Under the pieces are notes generated by a model. That model was not told the DNA's origin. It did not search any database and saw only the letters and a program-made list of their open reading frames with translations. This document shows positions 34,124 to 44,180 of a stretch of DNA of 64,000 bases, in pieces. Position numbers and translations under genes: made by a program. Each line of letters opens with the position of its first letter. Position 1 is the first letter of the stretch. The stretch is from Oscheius dolichura (lineage: Eukaryota; Nematoda; Chromadorea; Rhabditida; Rhabditidae). The stretch lies in contig OW051494.1 in assembly GCA_932521035.1 (NCBI GenBank), positions 10,712,001 to 10,776,000 of the forward strand, written 5' to 3'.

Positions 34124-35566
34124 ATGGTTGCCGAGGATCACTACCCCTCCGTTGCCCAACTGACTCCTTATCACCGTGAAAAGATTGCCGAACTGAGGCA
34201 AAGAGCCGCCGAGGATTTGGCCACCTACCCAGAGTATGACACGGACTTCTCCCTCCTCCGCTGGCTAATGGGATGGGACTACGATATTGGTAAGTGCTGG
34301 AAGATATCGCTAAACAGCGACAATCCCTATAAAATGAGCCCCCTTTCAGAGGCCATCCTGCCTAAGCTGAAATACGCCATCAGCGTAATCCGCAATCTCG
34401 GGATGGGCGACCAGAAAACTATTGAACCCGCGGAAATTAATGCCTTGATCCGGTCGATGAGCAACGCGGCTGATTACTTTCCTGGAGGATTGATGGGAAC
34501 TGACGATGATGGAAACGTCATCTACATGCAGTCCATAGCCTTGACCCATCCGAAGAGTCTCGTAAAGACGGGAGCCGTCAGCGAGCTCTTCCGCCTGAAT
34601 ATTATCGAGACGGAACTGGCTTTCAAGCTCGTCCGACAAGCAGAGGCCAAGAATGGCAAAAAGCTCGGGGTGAAGATTGTGATCGACTTGGATCAGTTCA
34701 GCATGGACCTACTCTACACTCCAGGATTGATGATTTATAAAGATCTCCTTACCATAATGCAGGTGCGGCTCATTTTCTCCTCTCTAACTGATCTTCCCCA
34801 TTTTCAGTCCACTTTCCCTGATTTTGCTCGTAAAATCTTCATTATCAACACCCCGGCCGTGATGAAAATGGTCTACGCTATGATCTCGCCGGTGTTATCG
34901 AAGCAAACCCGTGAAAAGGTCCAATTCCTTGGCTCCGATTGGAAAAATGTCTTGGCACAGGAGGTAAATGTTGACATCAGAGGATTTTCATGAATCAGGG
35001 AGGGTTATTTTTTCGAGATTAACCACGCTTTTAGTCATCGGTTCTATTCGTTAATACGGTCCATTGCTAATGTTTCTCCCTTATTAAAGCAAGCTTTCCT
35101 TTTTCAGCTGGGATCCCACAACATCTACCCCCATTGGGGCGGCACCAAGCCGCATTCCAACCCTCGAGGTGATCTCCGATGCGGTGGCAAGACTCCGGAG
35201 AAGATGTGGTACGTCTCGGACAAGAATCCTCTGGAGCAGGGATTGACGAAGGTTAACGTGCCGGCCAGGAATAAAATCGAGGTAAATACAGACTGTTTAA
35301 AGGTCTATTTTGTGTTTTTCCAGGTAAAAGTACAATGCGATGCTGGAAAAGAGCTCAATTGGTTCTGGAAGGTCAACAGCGGCGATGTGGACTTTTCCAT
35401 CCAGCGAAATGGCAAGGAAGTCTACCCGAAGTTCCGGCTGCCGACGGAATTCCATGCCGAATTTGGAAAGATGCCGATTAAAGAAGCCGGCGAGTATTGT
35501 TTAATTTTCGATAACTCCCACGGAACTGTCTGGTCAAAAGATGTCAAATACAGGACCTGGCAATAG
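34124..35566 (+). CDS. SEC14 (CRAL-TRIO) and GOLD domain protein
   Basis: Five exons, 34,124-34,289, 34,350-34,762, 34,808-34,963, 35,108-35,281 and 35,324-35,566, all in phase, give 383 residues. An N-terminal helical CRAL-TRIO-N region (LTPYHREKIAELRQRAAEDL, DTDFSLLRWLMGWDYDI) is followed by the lipid-binding SEC14 domain (DLDQFSMDLLYTPGLMIYKD, FPDFARKIFIINTPAVMKMV, FLGSDWKNVL). The C-terminal GOLD domain follows (KVQCDAGKELNWFWKVNSGD, ending GEYCLIFDNSHGTVWSKDV). This is the layout of SEC14-like 1-4 and of nematode CTG-1, CTG-2 and CGR-1, cytosolic proteins that bind lipids and modulate signalling or Golgi traffic. Which paralogue it is cannot be settled. All introns are short (44-144 bases) with TTTCAG/TTCCAG ends. 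Confidence 0.93.
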
Positions 35567-35744
35567 CTGCCACCGGCCGGGGGGTAAGAGTACAATGGCG
35601 GGAAAGTGCTGAATTTTGAAATTTGAGCCTATGGGTATAGACAATTTTGTAGCTAACCATTTTCACTGACTATTAGTTGTTTCCTAGATTTTGTACTGAT
35701 GCTGGTCTGTTTATAGCGGTTTTTAGAATTGTGTGTGCTGTTAA

Positions 35745-35750
35745 AATAAA
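35745..35750 (+). terminator. Polyadenylation signal AATAAA of the SEC14-GOLD gene
   Basis: AATAAA in TTAAAATAAACC, 178 bases after the stop. Confidence 0.6.
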
Positions 35751-35754
35751 CCTT

Positions 35755-36100
35755 TCCATCGTGTATTACTTAAATTACAGCGGAAACCAACGAAAATCAT
35801 CAATTAAGAAGGAAATGGTCGAGTTTCACAAGAGATTTCTAGGGGTCTAAACCAACTTTGGCTATCCAAAAATTCGCCTAGATAATTTCGTTTAGGACTC
35901 AAAAATGGCTAGAAGATTTGCTACCATCGGCAATAAAATACCCCTCCCTTCGAGATGAAGAATAATTGGTTTGACCGAGGCGCCGGCCGAATGGAGGTCA
36001 AGGTGCGCGCACTGGTCATCCCCCGGCCACGCAGTTCATCACTTCATTCTCCTCCTAACATTTCCTTATTAATCTTCTATCCTATCACTATCCCTCTACC
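35755..36100. other. Intergenic spacer between two plus-strand genes
   Basis: About 350 bases with no gene. CCATTACTA-like pyrimidine-rich sequence precedes the ATG at 36,101. Confidence 0.4.
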
Positions 36101-37307
36101 ATGATTAGAAACCAAATTCCAATACCCCGCTTCATTGCCGGTTCTATTCTCTGGCTTATTCGGTTGATTATCACTTCTGTGGCTAGTTATGCCCTTTCCG
36201 CTGCTTTATACCGGCTGACGTATCTGGAAGCCGCGGATGAGGTGAAAATAACAAATAGTAGAAGGTATTTTCCCATTTTTCAGCTAGCACGGTCGATTTT
36301 TCCCGGCAATACGGCAAGAGTGAAGAAAATGGCGCGGCTGTGGCCTCCGTTTGATTATCCCTTCTTATGGGCATTGCATTCCGCCGCGCTGCTATTAATT
36401 TTTGGGTAAGGATTCTTGTTTTTACTGAAATAATGAGATGTTCAGTCGATTTGCTAAAGAACAACACCTGGTGGATGCAGTTAGGCGCCTGGGCTGGCTG
36501 AAAGGCGGAGTCACCCCGCTACAGAACCTACTCTTCTCTTTTTTATTGTGTATTCTTGTAGCTGTGGCCGAATTCCAGGTAAACTGCCTTTTCTGGGGGA
36601 TAGGGACGTATAAACGTTTACCGAGGAGTTTACCACTTATGCATCGCCACATTTCGAGTAAATGGGCCCCCAACCGGGCAAACCGGACCAACGGAAAAAA
36701 ATTTGACTTTAACTTGGAAAATCTAAGGTTTCCGCTATTTTTGACCAATCCAAGAGAGGGAAAATTCGTGAGGGAACTCAGGCGAAACGGGTTCACCTTC
36801 AACAATATGGCGGATCTTCTATTCTTCTCTGGGATATTTGAGGCCGGAAATTTCAATGATGGAGTCAGTTTTCGTGTAGGTGAATTTACCGTCCGAAAAA
36901 GGTGGACCTATCGTTTTTGGCCGAACTGTAGCGGGAGTTCCATTGGTTCTCGAGAAATTATGACATGCGGGTCGGTTTCTCGGCCGATCGGTGCAAAAAC
37001 ATCTGTCAGACCCAGTTTTCCCTTTCCTAGTCACTATTGAACCGGAACCGTCTCCGTCAGTCCGCAAGCTTTCTTTCTCCTTTTTTGAAATGTCCTACGG
37101 TAGAAAAGATCCCCCCAGAACCGGGAAATGCTCTCAAACGACCCTTTTATAGAGATTTTCCAGCTTCTTCTCCCTATGATCCGTCTCTCCGAAATGCATC
37201 CAATCATTCTTTTCATGGACTTTTTCTACATGCTACAGACCTCCTTCATGGCGAAGATCGCCATCAGATCGACGAGTTTCTCTATTAAACTAGAAAAAAT
37301 TGAATAA
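36101..37307 (+). CDS. Unrecognised small multi-pass membrane protein
   Basis: Four exons, 36,101-36,241, 36,284-36,405, 36,446-36,578 and 37,164-37,307, join in phase and give 179 residues. Four hydrophobic stretches are visible: about 12-36 (GSILWLIRLIITSVASYALS), 75-95 (YPFLWALHSAALLLIF), 122-140 (LLFSFLLCILVAVAEFQLLL) and 150-166 (IILFMDFFYMLQTSF). Loops are basic (NTARVKKMARLWPP), and the tail ends SIKLEKIE. No family recognised. Introns 1 and 2 are about 40 bases, while intron 3 is 585 bases with no repeat identified. It lies tail to tail with the EGF/coiled-coil gene, whose stop is only about 130 bases away. Four clean junctions argue for a real gene. Confidence 0.6.
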
Positions 37308-37438
37308 ACTCTTTTCGATACAATTTATTTCAAGGAAAGATATTGGCTGTTGACAAGATGAGAATGGATAATTTGCTACAGTATACCCGTGGTGTGGATC
37401 TCGGCATAAAAGATCTCTCATAACATTTTTTTTGAGAA

Positions 37439-40015
37439 TTAGAAGAAAACATATCTCAATAATAGGATAACAGGGGGAATGACGAAGGAAGTGGTGCCGG
37501 ACGCGGATTCCTGTTGTTTGTGGGAGTCGGCATGCTTCAGGATCATCCAACCATCGCCGCCTTCCTGCTCTTCCAGGTCGTATTCCTTCACATGGTTCTC
37601 CGTCACTGAAATTGCTCATTTAGGGGATTTTACAGACCCCGAACATGCAAAATTTGGTGGCGTTGCCCTTATCATAGAAGAGGAGGTCCCCCACAATAGA
37701 GCTGTGCGGGTCCGGCGTTTTCGGTTCAGGTAGGATCCGGTCAAGGCCCTATCTCGCAAAAAAAAAATGTTGGGTCCAGAATCTGGAGGGGCCGGTTAGG
37801 ACTAGAGTTCTCCCCATTCTCTAAGAAAATTCGGGCCTTATCCGATTCCGATTAACCTGGACTGAGCCGGTCATTTTTCGGCCCAAGTCTAGATTTTGCG
37901 GTTCAAATAAGGGCACCCGCACAGCCCTGCTGTCCCCCTGTGGTCTAACCTGCTCCAGTGAACAATAGAGCATTCTTACCGTCTCTCGTCGGGGTTACGT
38001 CCTTTTCCATGGCCTGATCACGTTGAATTTCCTCTTCCGAATCCATAACTTTCGGCACTTCATAGTCCAGTTCTTCCTTCTTCGGGTGGTGGTCCCAGTA
38101 GTCGTCGTTGTCGTCTTTCTTCTCCTCTTCTGATTCCTCCACGGCGCTGTAATCCATTCCAATTTATAAAATAGCAGCTAAAAGCGTACTTCAAATCGAT
38201 ACTGTGCTCATCGGCCGTCTTCACCGCTGCTTGTTCCAGGACACCGGCCACTGCTCCGACAGTTTCATGATCATGTTCCTCCTCGTCTTCTTCCGTCTCG
38301 CCAGATTCTTCTTCTTCTTGTTCCAGATGGGGTTCCGTCACGATTTCATCTCTGAAAAAAACTTGAATAAAATTGGAAAGATTGGTTAGTTCACCCCAAG
38401 TCAATCCCGTGTTCTTCCGCTGCTTTATTTGCTGCATGTTCCAGGACTTCGGCTACGGAGCCCAAGGGGTTAGAAGGAGGCTTCTCTATCGCCGTCTCCT
38501 CGGAATCCTGCTCGGTTGGCTGGCTTTGTGAAGTTCCTGAAAAGCTATCGTAATCTCAGAAAACGTATTTTCCATGGCCTCCTCATTTTGAAGGGCCAAA
38601 CACGGTAAAAAGCCTACCTGCATCATTTTCCCAATTGATAGCTTCTGGCTCCTGATCCGGTTCCAAATCTTCATCGGTCAGCTCGTCGCTGTCATAGTTC
38701 TCTACCCTCCTGCCCTGTTCTTGTTTAGGTTGCTCCTGTTTGGCCTCCTCCGCCCCTGCCTTCTGCTTCTCCTCTTGTCTCTTCTTCTCCTCCCTGGCTG
38801 CTATCAACTTCCTCAGATCTTCTTGTCTTCTCTGCTCCTCGCGGATTCTCTGCTCTTCTCTTATTTGTTCCTCTCGCTGGCTCTGGTAGTCTTCTTGAGA
38901 AGGAGCAGCTCCCCGATTTTCGTTCTGGGGCCTGGTAACCCTGTTTCTTTCCAACTCCTCCCTTCTAGCCAGTTCCTGACGTCGTTGTTCTTCCATCAGC
39001 CGGCGTTCTTCCTCCCTTCGGCGGTATTCCTCATGGTATCTTTGACGTTCAGCTTCTTGGGCTTTTTTCCGGGATTCCTGTAACGAGCTATCGTTATTTT
39101 CCCAAAGGAGGTCATAATTTGTCAAACATTCGGGGGTTTCTGCCTGTAGCTCGGTAATTGCTTGACCATTTTCCCATATTTAAAGACCAGGTTGGACAGC
39201 TTTTCAAGGCAAATTTGGTAAGCTGGGATTGAATTCAATCCCCTTGATGGAAATGTCTGTAGCCGCACAAAATTAGATTTTTAGGATGTTTGGACATTTG
39301 TGCTAATACAGGCTTTCCTACATACCAAACAGAGTTGTAATTTGGTTTGTTAGAATCGGCTTAACGTGTTCTCCATGTAACATTTTGAATCTCTGAAAAT
39401 GGCCAAGAAATGGCCGAGATCGAGACCAAAATCGGGCGCCCATTTTATGGGTGTTTCCTTGGAAAAGAAGTCGATTAAAAAGGGTACGGTAGGGTACCAT
39501 TAAAAGCCGTTATTCAATCGAACCCCCGTTGTTAAAGATACCGTACCTCTTCCTGAATTTTCCTCTCGTAGTCCTTTCTTCTCTGATCATTCAAGCGGGC
39601 GTCTTCTTCCTTTCTTCTTGCTTCGTTTCTTTCCCTCTCCTGTTCCACAATTTTCTGTCTCGCTTGAGTTTGGTCAACCTTCTCGGTTTGAGTATTGTCC
39701 TCACCAACTGATAAATTGAAAAATCCATAGAAAAAACCCCTACTTTTAAATTGGCAGCGATCGCCAGAATAGACGCCGATCAGGCAAATACAGCTGTGGA
39801 CAGACGGATCAGAGAAGGAAAACGCGCACATTCCTCCATTTTCACACCTGGAAAAGTTTATTTTAAAGGTCTATTTTAAGCCAGAAAGTCCCTAGTGTAT
39901 TGTTCTTGTAATAAACTTACCGTATTCTACAATTAGACTGGGGAAAGACCAGTCCCTGGCCGGAGGGATCAGCTGCTACCCAGATTGGGAGCAATAGGAG
40001 AAGACACCACCGCAT
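37439..40015 (-). CDS. Secreted EGF-like / coiled-coil / acidic protein, probably GPI-anchored
   Basis: Eight exons, all in phase: 40,015-39,921, 39,847-39,744, 39,707-39,547, 39,077-38,618, 38,536-38,395, 38,351-38,190, 38,146-37,980 and 37,605-37,439, giving 485 residues. Order: signal peptide (MRWCLLLLLPIWVAA); one EGF-like domain with six Cys (CRIRCENGGMC ... CICLIGVYSGDRC, residues about 30-66); a long Arg/Glu/Gln-rich helical segment (YRRREEERRLMEEQRRQELA) typical of coiled coils; an acidic region with two copies of a module (VAEVLEHAANKAAEEHGIDL and VAGVLEQAAVKTADEHSIDL); another acidic stretch; and a short hydrophobic C-terminus after a small-residue patch (SASGTTS, then FVIPPVILLLRYVFF). 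The last two parts resemble a GPI-attachment signal. No known protein with this order comes to mind. Location is inferred to be the cell surface. Confidence 0.8.
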
Positions 40016-41163
40016 AGAATAGCCGAAGTAGTAACTCTGAACCGGGATCAATACTGTAATATACATGAAATTAAAAATAAAGAAGAAAATAAAATGATTG
40101 GAATCGAAAGTTTGGATTTAGTCTCTCCATGGAAATTTCTATGTTTGTACTTGTAGCTTGATCATTTCTCAAGCATTTTCAAAAATTCAAGCGGTATGTT
40201 AGATAACAGACCGAGGCGGTTCTATCTAGCCAATTTTCAGCTCAATAACCGTTCCCAAAATTTTGTATAGAGGCAAATATTGCTTTTTCGGTGTTTTTTA
40301 CAAGTTTGTAATCATAGAAAATTTTCTGTACGGCCTATTGAGCTGCAAATTAGTTTGCTAGACCCGGCTTGATCTGCTCTCTAAGATGTTCTTTGAATTT
40401 TTAAAAATGGTCATGAAATGAGCAAGCTACAAGCAGAAAAATGGGGCAGAAGATTCCAGTGACCTGCTTTTAGTGGAAAGTGAGACGATGTAACTTTTGG
40501 GAATATTCAAGATGGCAAAATGGGTTGGAGGAAACTTTTCTGAGGTCCCTTTTTTCAAATTTCCCGTTCTTCGTGCCACTTACTTATGAGTAAAAGATCT
40601 GGGTGGTAAATATGTCAAAAAGAGTGGGGGAGACTGTCACTCAAATAGCAGGGTGAGACCCAGGTGAGATTAGCGTGGCAGGGGGATAGTATCCTCCATC
40701 ATTATTCAGCTCTGTAGACCGTAATCGTGATTTTTAAAGAAACAGTAACATATGCTCCAATCGTGTGAACAATTTGTGAACAATTTTTTCGCGCTTACTG
40801 TCAATTGCATGTAAATATGGTTTTTATGCACTTTCATAATTTTTAAATGAGTTATTCATTTTTGCTGACCCCAAATTACTATTAAGCAGTTGAGAAAATA
40901 CAAAAATATTGTTGAATACATGTTGAATTAATTTATTACAGTAAAAATCACCAGAAAACATAATGAAAATCTTGCCAAAAAAGAAATTTTATTGCAAATG
41001 ACTATCCACATCAAGAGCAACATTTTGACACCAAGCACCATGGAAAAGTATGCAGAAAACTATTTTTGAAGCCTAACTGTGGTTTTCCTGAACAAAATTC
41101 ATGAGTGTCGCATTCTCTCCAATTCTTCCGTATTTTCTATTTTTGTCTTTCTCTATATAGCAA
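40016..41163. other. Intergenic, repeat-derived
   Basis: 40,190-40,450 resembles parts of 43,250-44,290 (AAATGAGCAAGCTA preceded by GAATTTTTxAAAATGG). 40,790-40,880 resembles the right end of the element at 41,164-42,425 (TTTTTATGCAxTTTxAT ... GACCCC). No gene recognised. Confidence 0.5.
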
Positions 41164-42425
41164 TTCGGGGTCGATAAAACCAGAGAAACCGTCAAAAACG
41201 CATGAAAATGCATAAAACCAAATTTAGCATTGGAGCGCCCGACCATTAAAGTGCCGGGTTCGGCGAGCTGTGTGCAGCTCTAGTAAATTATGAAAATCTC
41301 GGCACTGAGTGGTCCAATTTGGTCACTCTAAAAACAAAAGTTGTTAGTTATGATGAGACCTATCGATTGGTACTAATATTGAAGGTCTACGATGTAATCC
41401 AATTTTTGAGTTAAAAAAGTTCCCTCGTAAGCCTAAGCTAAGCCTAAATAGCGTATATCTCGGGAGGGAACGGTCGGATTTCCTTACTCTAAAAACAAAA
41501 GCTGCTAGTCACGACGAGATCTTTGGATTGTAGCCAAAAACTTTTGACTTTACGGGCGTCACAGAACCGAATAGTTACATAAAGCGATTGGATCCGTCGG
41601 AGGACAGAAATCGGCTCTTGACTGGCCCCATTTATCGGTGTGAAATGTGTTAAACAAACAATAGTCAAGGTGTCGAGAACCTAATTTCTTTCGGCCCCCG
41701 TAGACCCGGCCAATTATCCCCTGTGTCGGCTCGTCTAACAGGCCGCCTGCCGCAGCCATAAAAATGCTCTTGGACAGTTGTTACAGCCAGGGTTGAATGA
41801 GGTCAAAAGAGAGTGTAGCAGGGTCGGTTAATAATATATAAAATAGAGAATAGATTAGAAGAACGGAACTATAAAAGGAGCGGCGAGTAGCGGTCAGGGG
41901 AGGAAGGTGTGAGTAAAAAGTATTGGCCACGGGGCGGATAATTGAGTGGAGTGGCTGTTGGTCCCAACAAACGGAGGTTTAAAGTGGACCGAGGCTTTGC
42001 CCAGGAGGAGAGGGGGAGAGAGGGGAGTTGACCCGAGAAGGGGACAGCTGACCCCTGGAGATGGGGGCGGAAAGTAGGAGAGGGGGGAGAACAGCGGATG
42101 AGGAAAAAGTGGGGGGATGACAAATTGGACCAAGTGGAGGAATGTATTGAGGCGAGCACAATTTTGACCTCAAAATCAGATTATTACAGAATTTTAGGTA
42201 GAAAGATCCTTTTTGACTTTGTTTCGGACACTTCTAGGGTATATACTCTAAATTTGGCGTTTAGAAATGGGAAAAAGTAGTCTTTACTATTTTTGACTCC
42301 CTACACAGCTCGCCGAGGCCAACACCTTAAAGGTCTAAATATTCGCGCAATGCTCGAATGATAATGCCGTTTTTATGCATTTTTATGTATTTCTGACCGT
42401 TTCTCGTGTTTTATCGACCCCGAAA
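41164..42425. mobile_element. 1.26-kb element with diverged terminal inverted repeats of about 120 bp
   Basis: The left end TTCGGGGTCGATAAAAC pairs with the right end GTTTTATCGACCCCGAA. Inside, CATGAAAATGCATAAAA pairs with TTTTATGCATTTTTATG, and GGCGAGCTGTGTGCAG with CTACACAGCTCGCC. No transposase frame. The interior contains a diverged direct repeat (CTCTAAAAACAAAAG at about 41,326 and 41,483) and a G/A-rich strand at 41,880-42,110. Confidence 0.65.
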
Positions 42426-42708
42426 TACTATAAAATAAATGAAAATAAAATCAAACACACCAAAATTCGAAAGAAAACGGAAATGAGTGCATTTTGTTCC
42501 GGAATGACCCAAAAACAACTTTTTACCATGATATTCTTTCGTTGATAACTCAAAATGGTCCCCATAAAGTGCCTAATTGATTGCAAAAAAAAGAAGAAAA
42601 AAAATCGGATGTCACAGTTTTGAGAAATAAATGCTCAAAGAATTTCATCAAGTTGAAAGTGAAGAGTGGGACAAAAACGGGGTGTAAACAGCAAACAGCA
42701 AGCTGGGC

Positions 42709-43053
42709 TTTTTGTTCTTCAAATTACGGTATTCAACTTTGTCGACGTCTGGCAGCTTTATTTAGATATTCATTTTTGGAGTTCTTGGGCTTGTTTGATG
42801 CAGAAAAAAAAGCTGAACCGGAAGTAATTTTGGCAGCACAATCTGTCCAGCCGATTTTTTTTTCTTTTCATATAGAAAAACTCAAAAAACTCAATTTCTT
42901 TTCAATAGCACTTTTTGATGACCCTCAAAAATTACTTCCGGTTCTTTCGAACATGCTGGATCGAATGCAATTTACAGAAAAAAAGTAAAAATATTTCGTT
43001 TTGTCTCACTGACTTCGACAAAGTTGTATTGCCCGAAGAGCAAAAATTGCACT
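42709..43053. repeat. Fold-back repeat, 345 bp
   Basis: TTCAACTTTGTCGACGTC at the left pairs with GACTTCGACAAAGTTGTA at the right, and TTTTTGTTCTTC with GAAGAGCAAAAA. An inner pair is CCGGAAGTAATTTT (42,820) with AAAATTACTTCCGG (42,928). A 135-codon open frame crosses it, but its Lys/Phe-rich product has no recognisable motif. Confidence 0.7.
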
Positions 43054-43414
43054 AGTTCTCCCTCCTGGCACGACCACTGTCGCGTTGACCTCTCTTCTTC
43101 CGCGGCGAGCTGTGCCTACAGTATTCCCAGAAAGCCCTAACACGAAAAGAACCTGTTCGAAAGCCGAAAGAAAGGCTCTACTGTACTTCAGGCGGTCAAT
43201 GGGATCCCTTCCGACATGTTTATAACTGTAGTTTGTTTATTTCTCGACCATCTTCACAAATTCAAGTCCCATCTTGGAGAGCAGATCAAGGCGGCCTTGG
43301 GACACTAATTTATAGCTCAAAAAGCCTTACAATAAATTTTCAATAAAAGCAAATATTGGTTGTACGGGTTTTAACATGTTTATTCACATAAAAAGTCTTC
43401 TGTGAGATCTACTG

Positions 43415-44180
43415 ACAAGGGAAGGATACTTGCTCGGCATCACTTTTTCAAACTTTTTTGATGCCATCTTGTAGAGAATTTTCTGGCGAGCATGACATAT
43501 TCTTCCGATTTTGCTAAAATCGCGTTCTCGAGGAGGAAAGTGCAAAATAAGATTCAATGCTAAACGTGTTTTTGGACTTGTCTATTTTCCATTCTCCTTC
43601 TAAAAATGTGAAGTGGTGGCTGAGTGGATAGTGCACTCGCCCACAAAATTTTTGTGTTTTTCTCAACTTGGGCTCGATCCTTCGATGGATGAACACCATT
43701 TTTGCAATTTTTTTCGGGGTGATTGGCACCGTTGGTTGCTCTGTAACACTCGCAATAAAGTTGGGAAAGAAAATATTGGGAGATTGAGCAATTTTCTCAA
43801 TAGAAGGTAACTGAAACCCTCCTTGTCATTTTTACAGCATATAAAGAGGACAAGAGTCGAAAGCAGATTCAATCACCCCGAAAAAATTACAAAAATGGTG
43901 CTTATCCATGGAAGGATTGAACCCAAGTTGAAAAAAAACAGTAAATTTTTGTGGGCGAGTGCACTATCCACTCAGCCACCGCTTCACACTTTCAGAAGGA
44001 GAATGGAAAATAGACAAGTCCAAAAACACGTTTAGTATTGAAACTCATTTTGCGTTTTCCTCCTCGAGAACGCGATTTTAGCAAAATCGGAAGAATATGT
44101 CATGCTCGCCAGAAAATTCTCTACAAGATGGCATCAAAAAAGTTTGAAAAAGTGATGCCGAGCAAGTATCCTTCCCTTGT
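43415..44180. repeat. Large fold-back: two 311-bp inverted arms with tRNA-like promoter motifs
   Basis: The left arm 43,415-43,725 and right arm 43,870-44,180 are inverted copies with scattered mismatches around a 144-bp spacer. Outer ends are ACAAGGGAAGGATACTTGCT and its complement. Each arm contains a tRNA-like segment (left 43,613-43,686): TGGCTGAGTGG matches box A and GGCTCGATCC resembles box B, as in tRNA-derived SINEs. Confidence 0.8.

Noticed and set aside
38721-39083. 120-codon plus-strand Leu/Phe-rich frame
   Set aside because: Antisense of the Glu/Arg-rich coiled-coil exon, where GAA/GAG codons read as Leu, Phe and Ser on the other strand.
42581-42988. 135-codon plus-strand Lys/Phe-rich frame
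   Set aside because: It lies across a fold-back repeat with A-runs; composition follows the AT content and no motif is seen.
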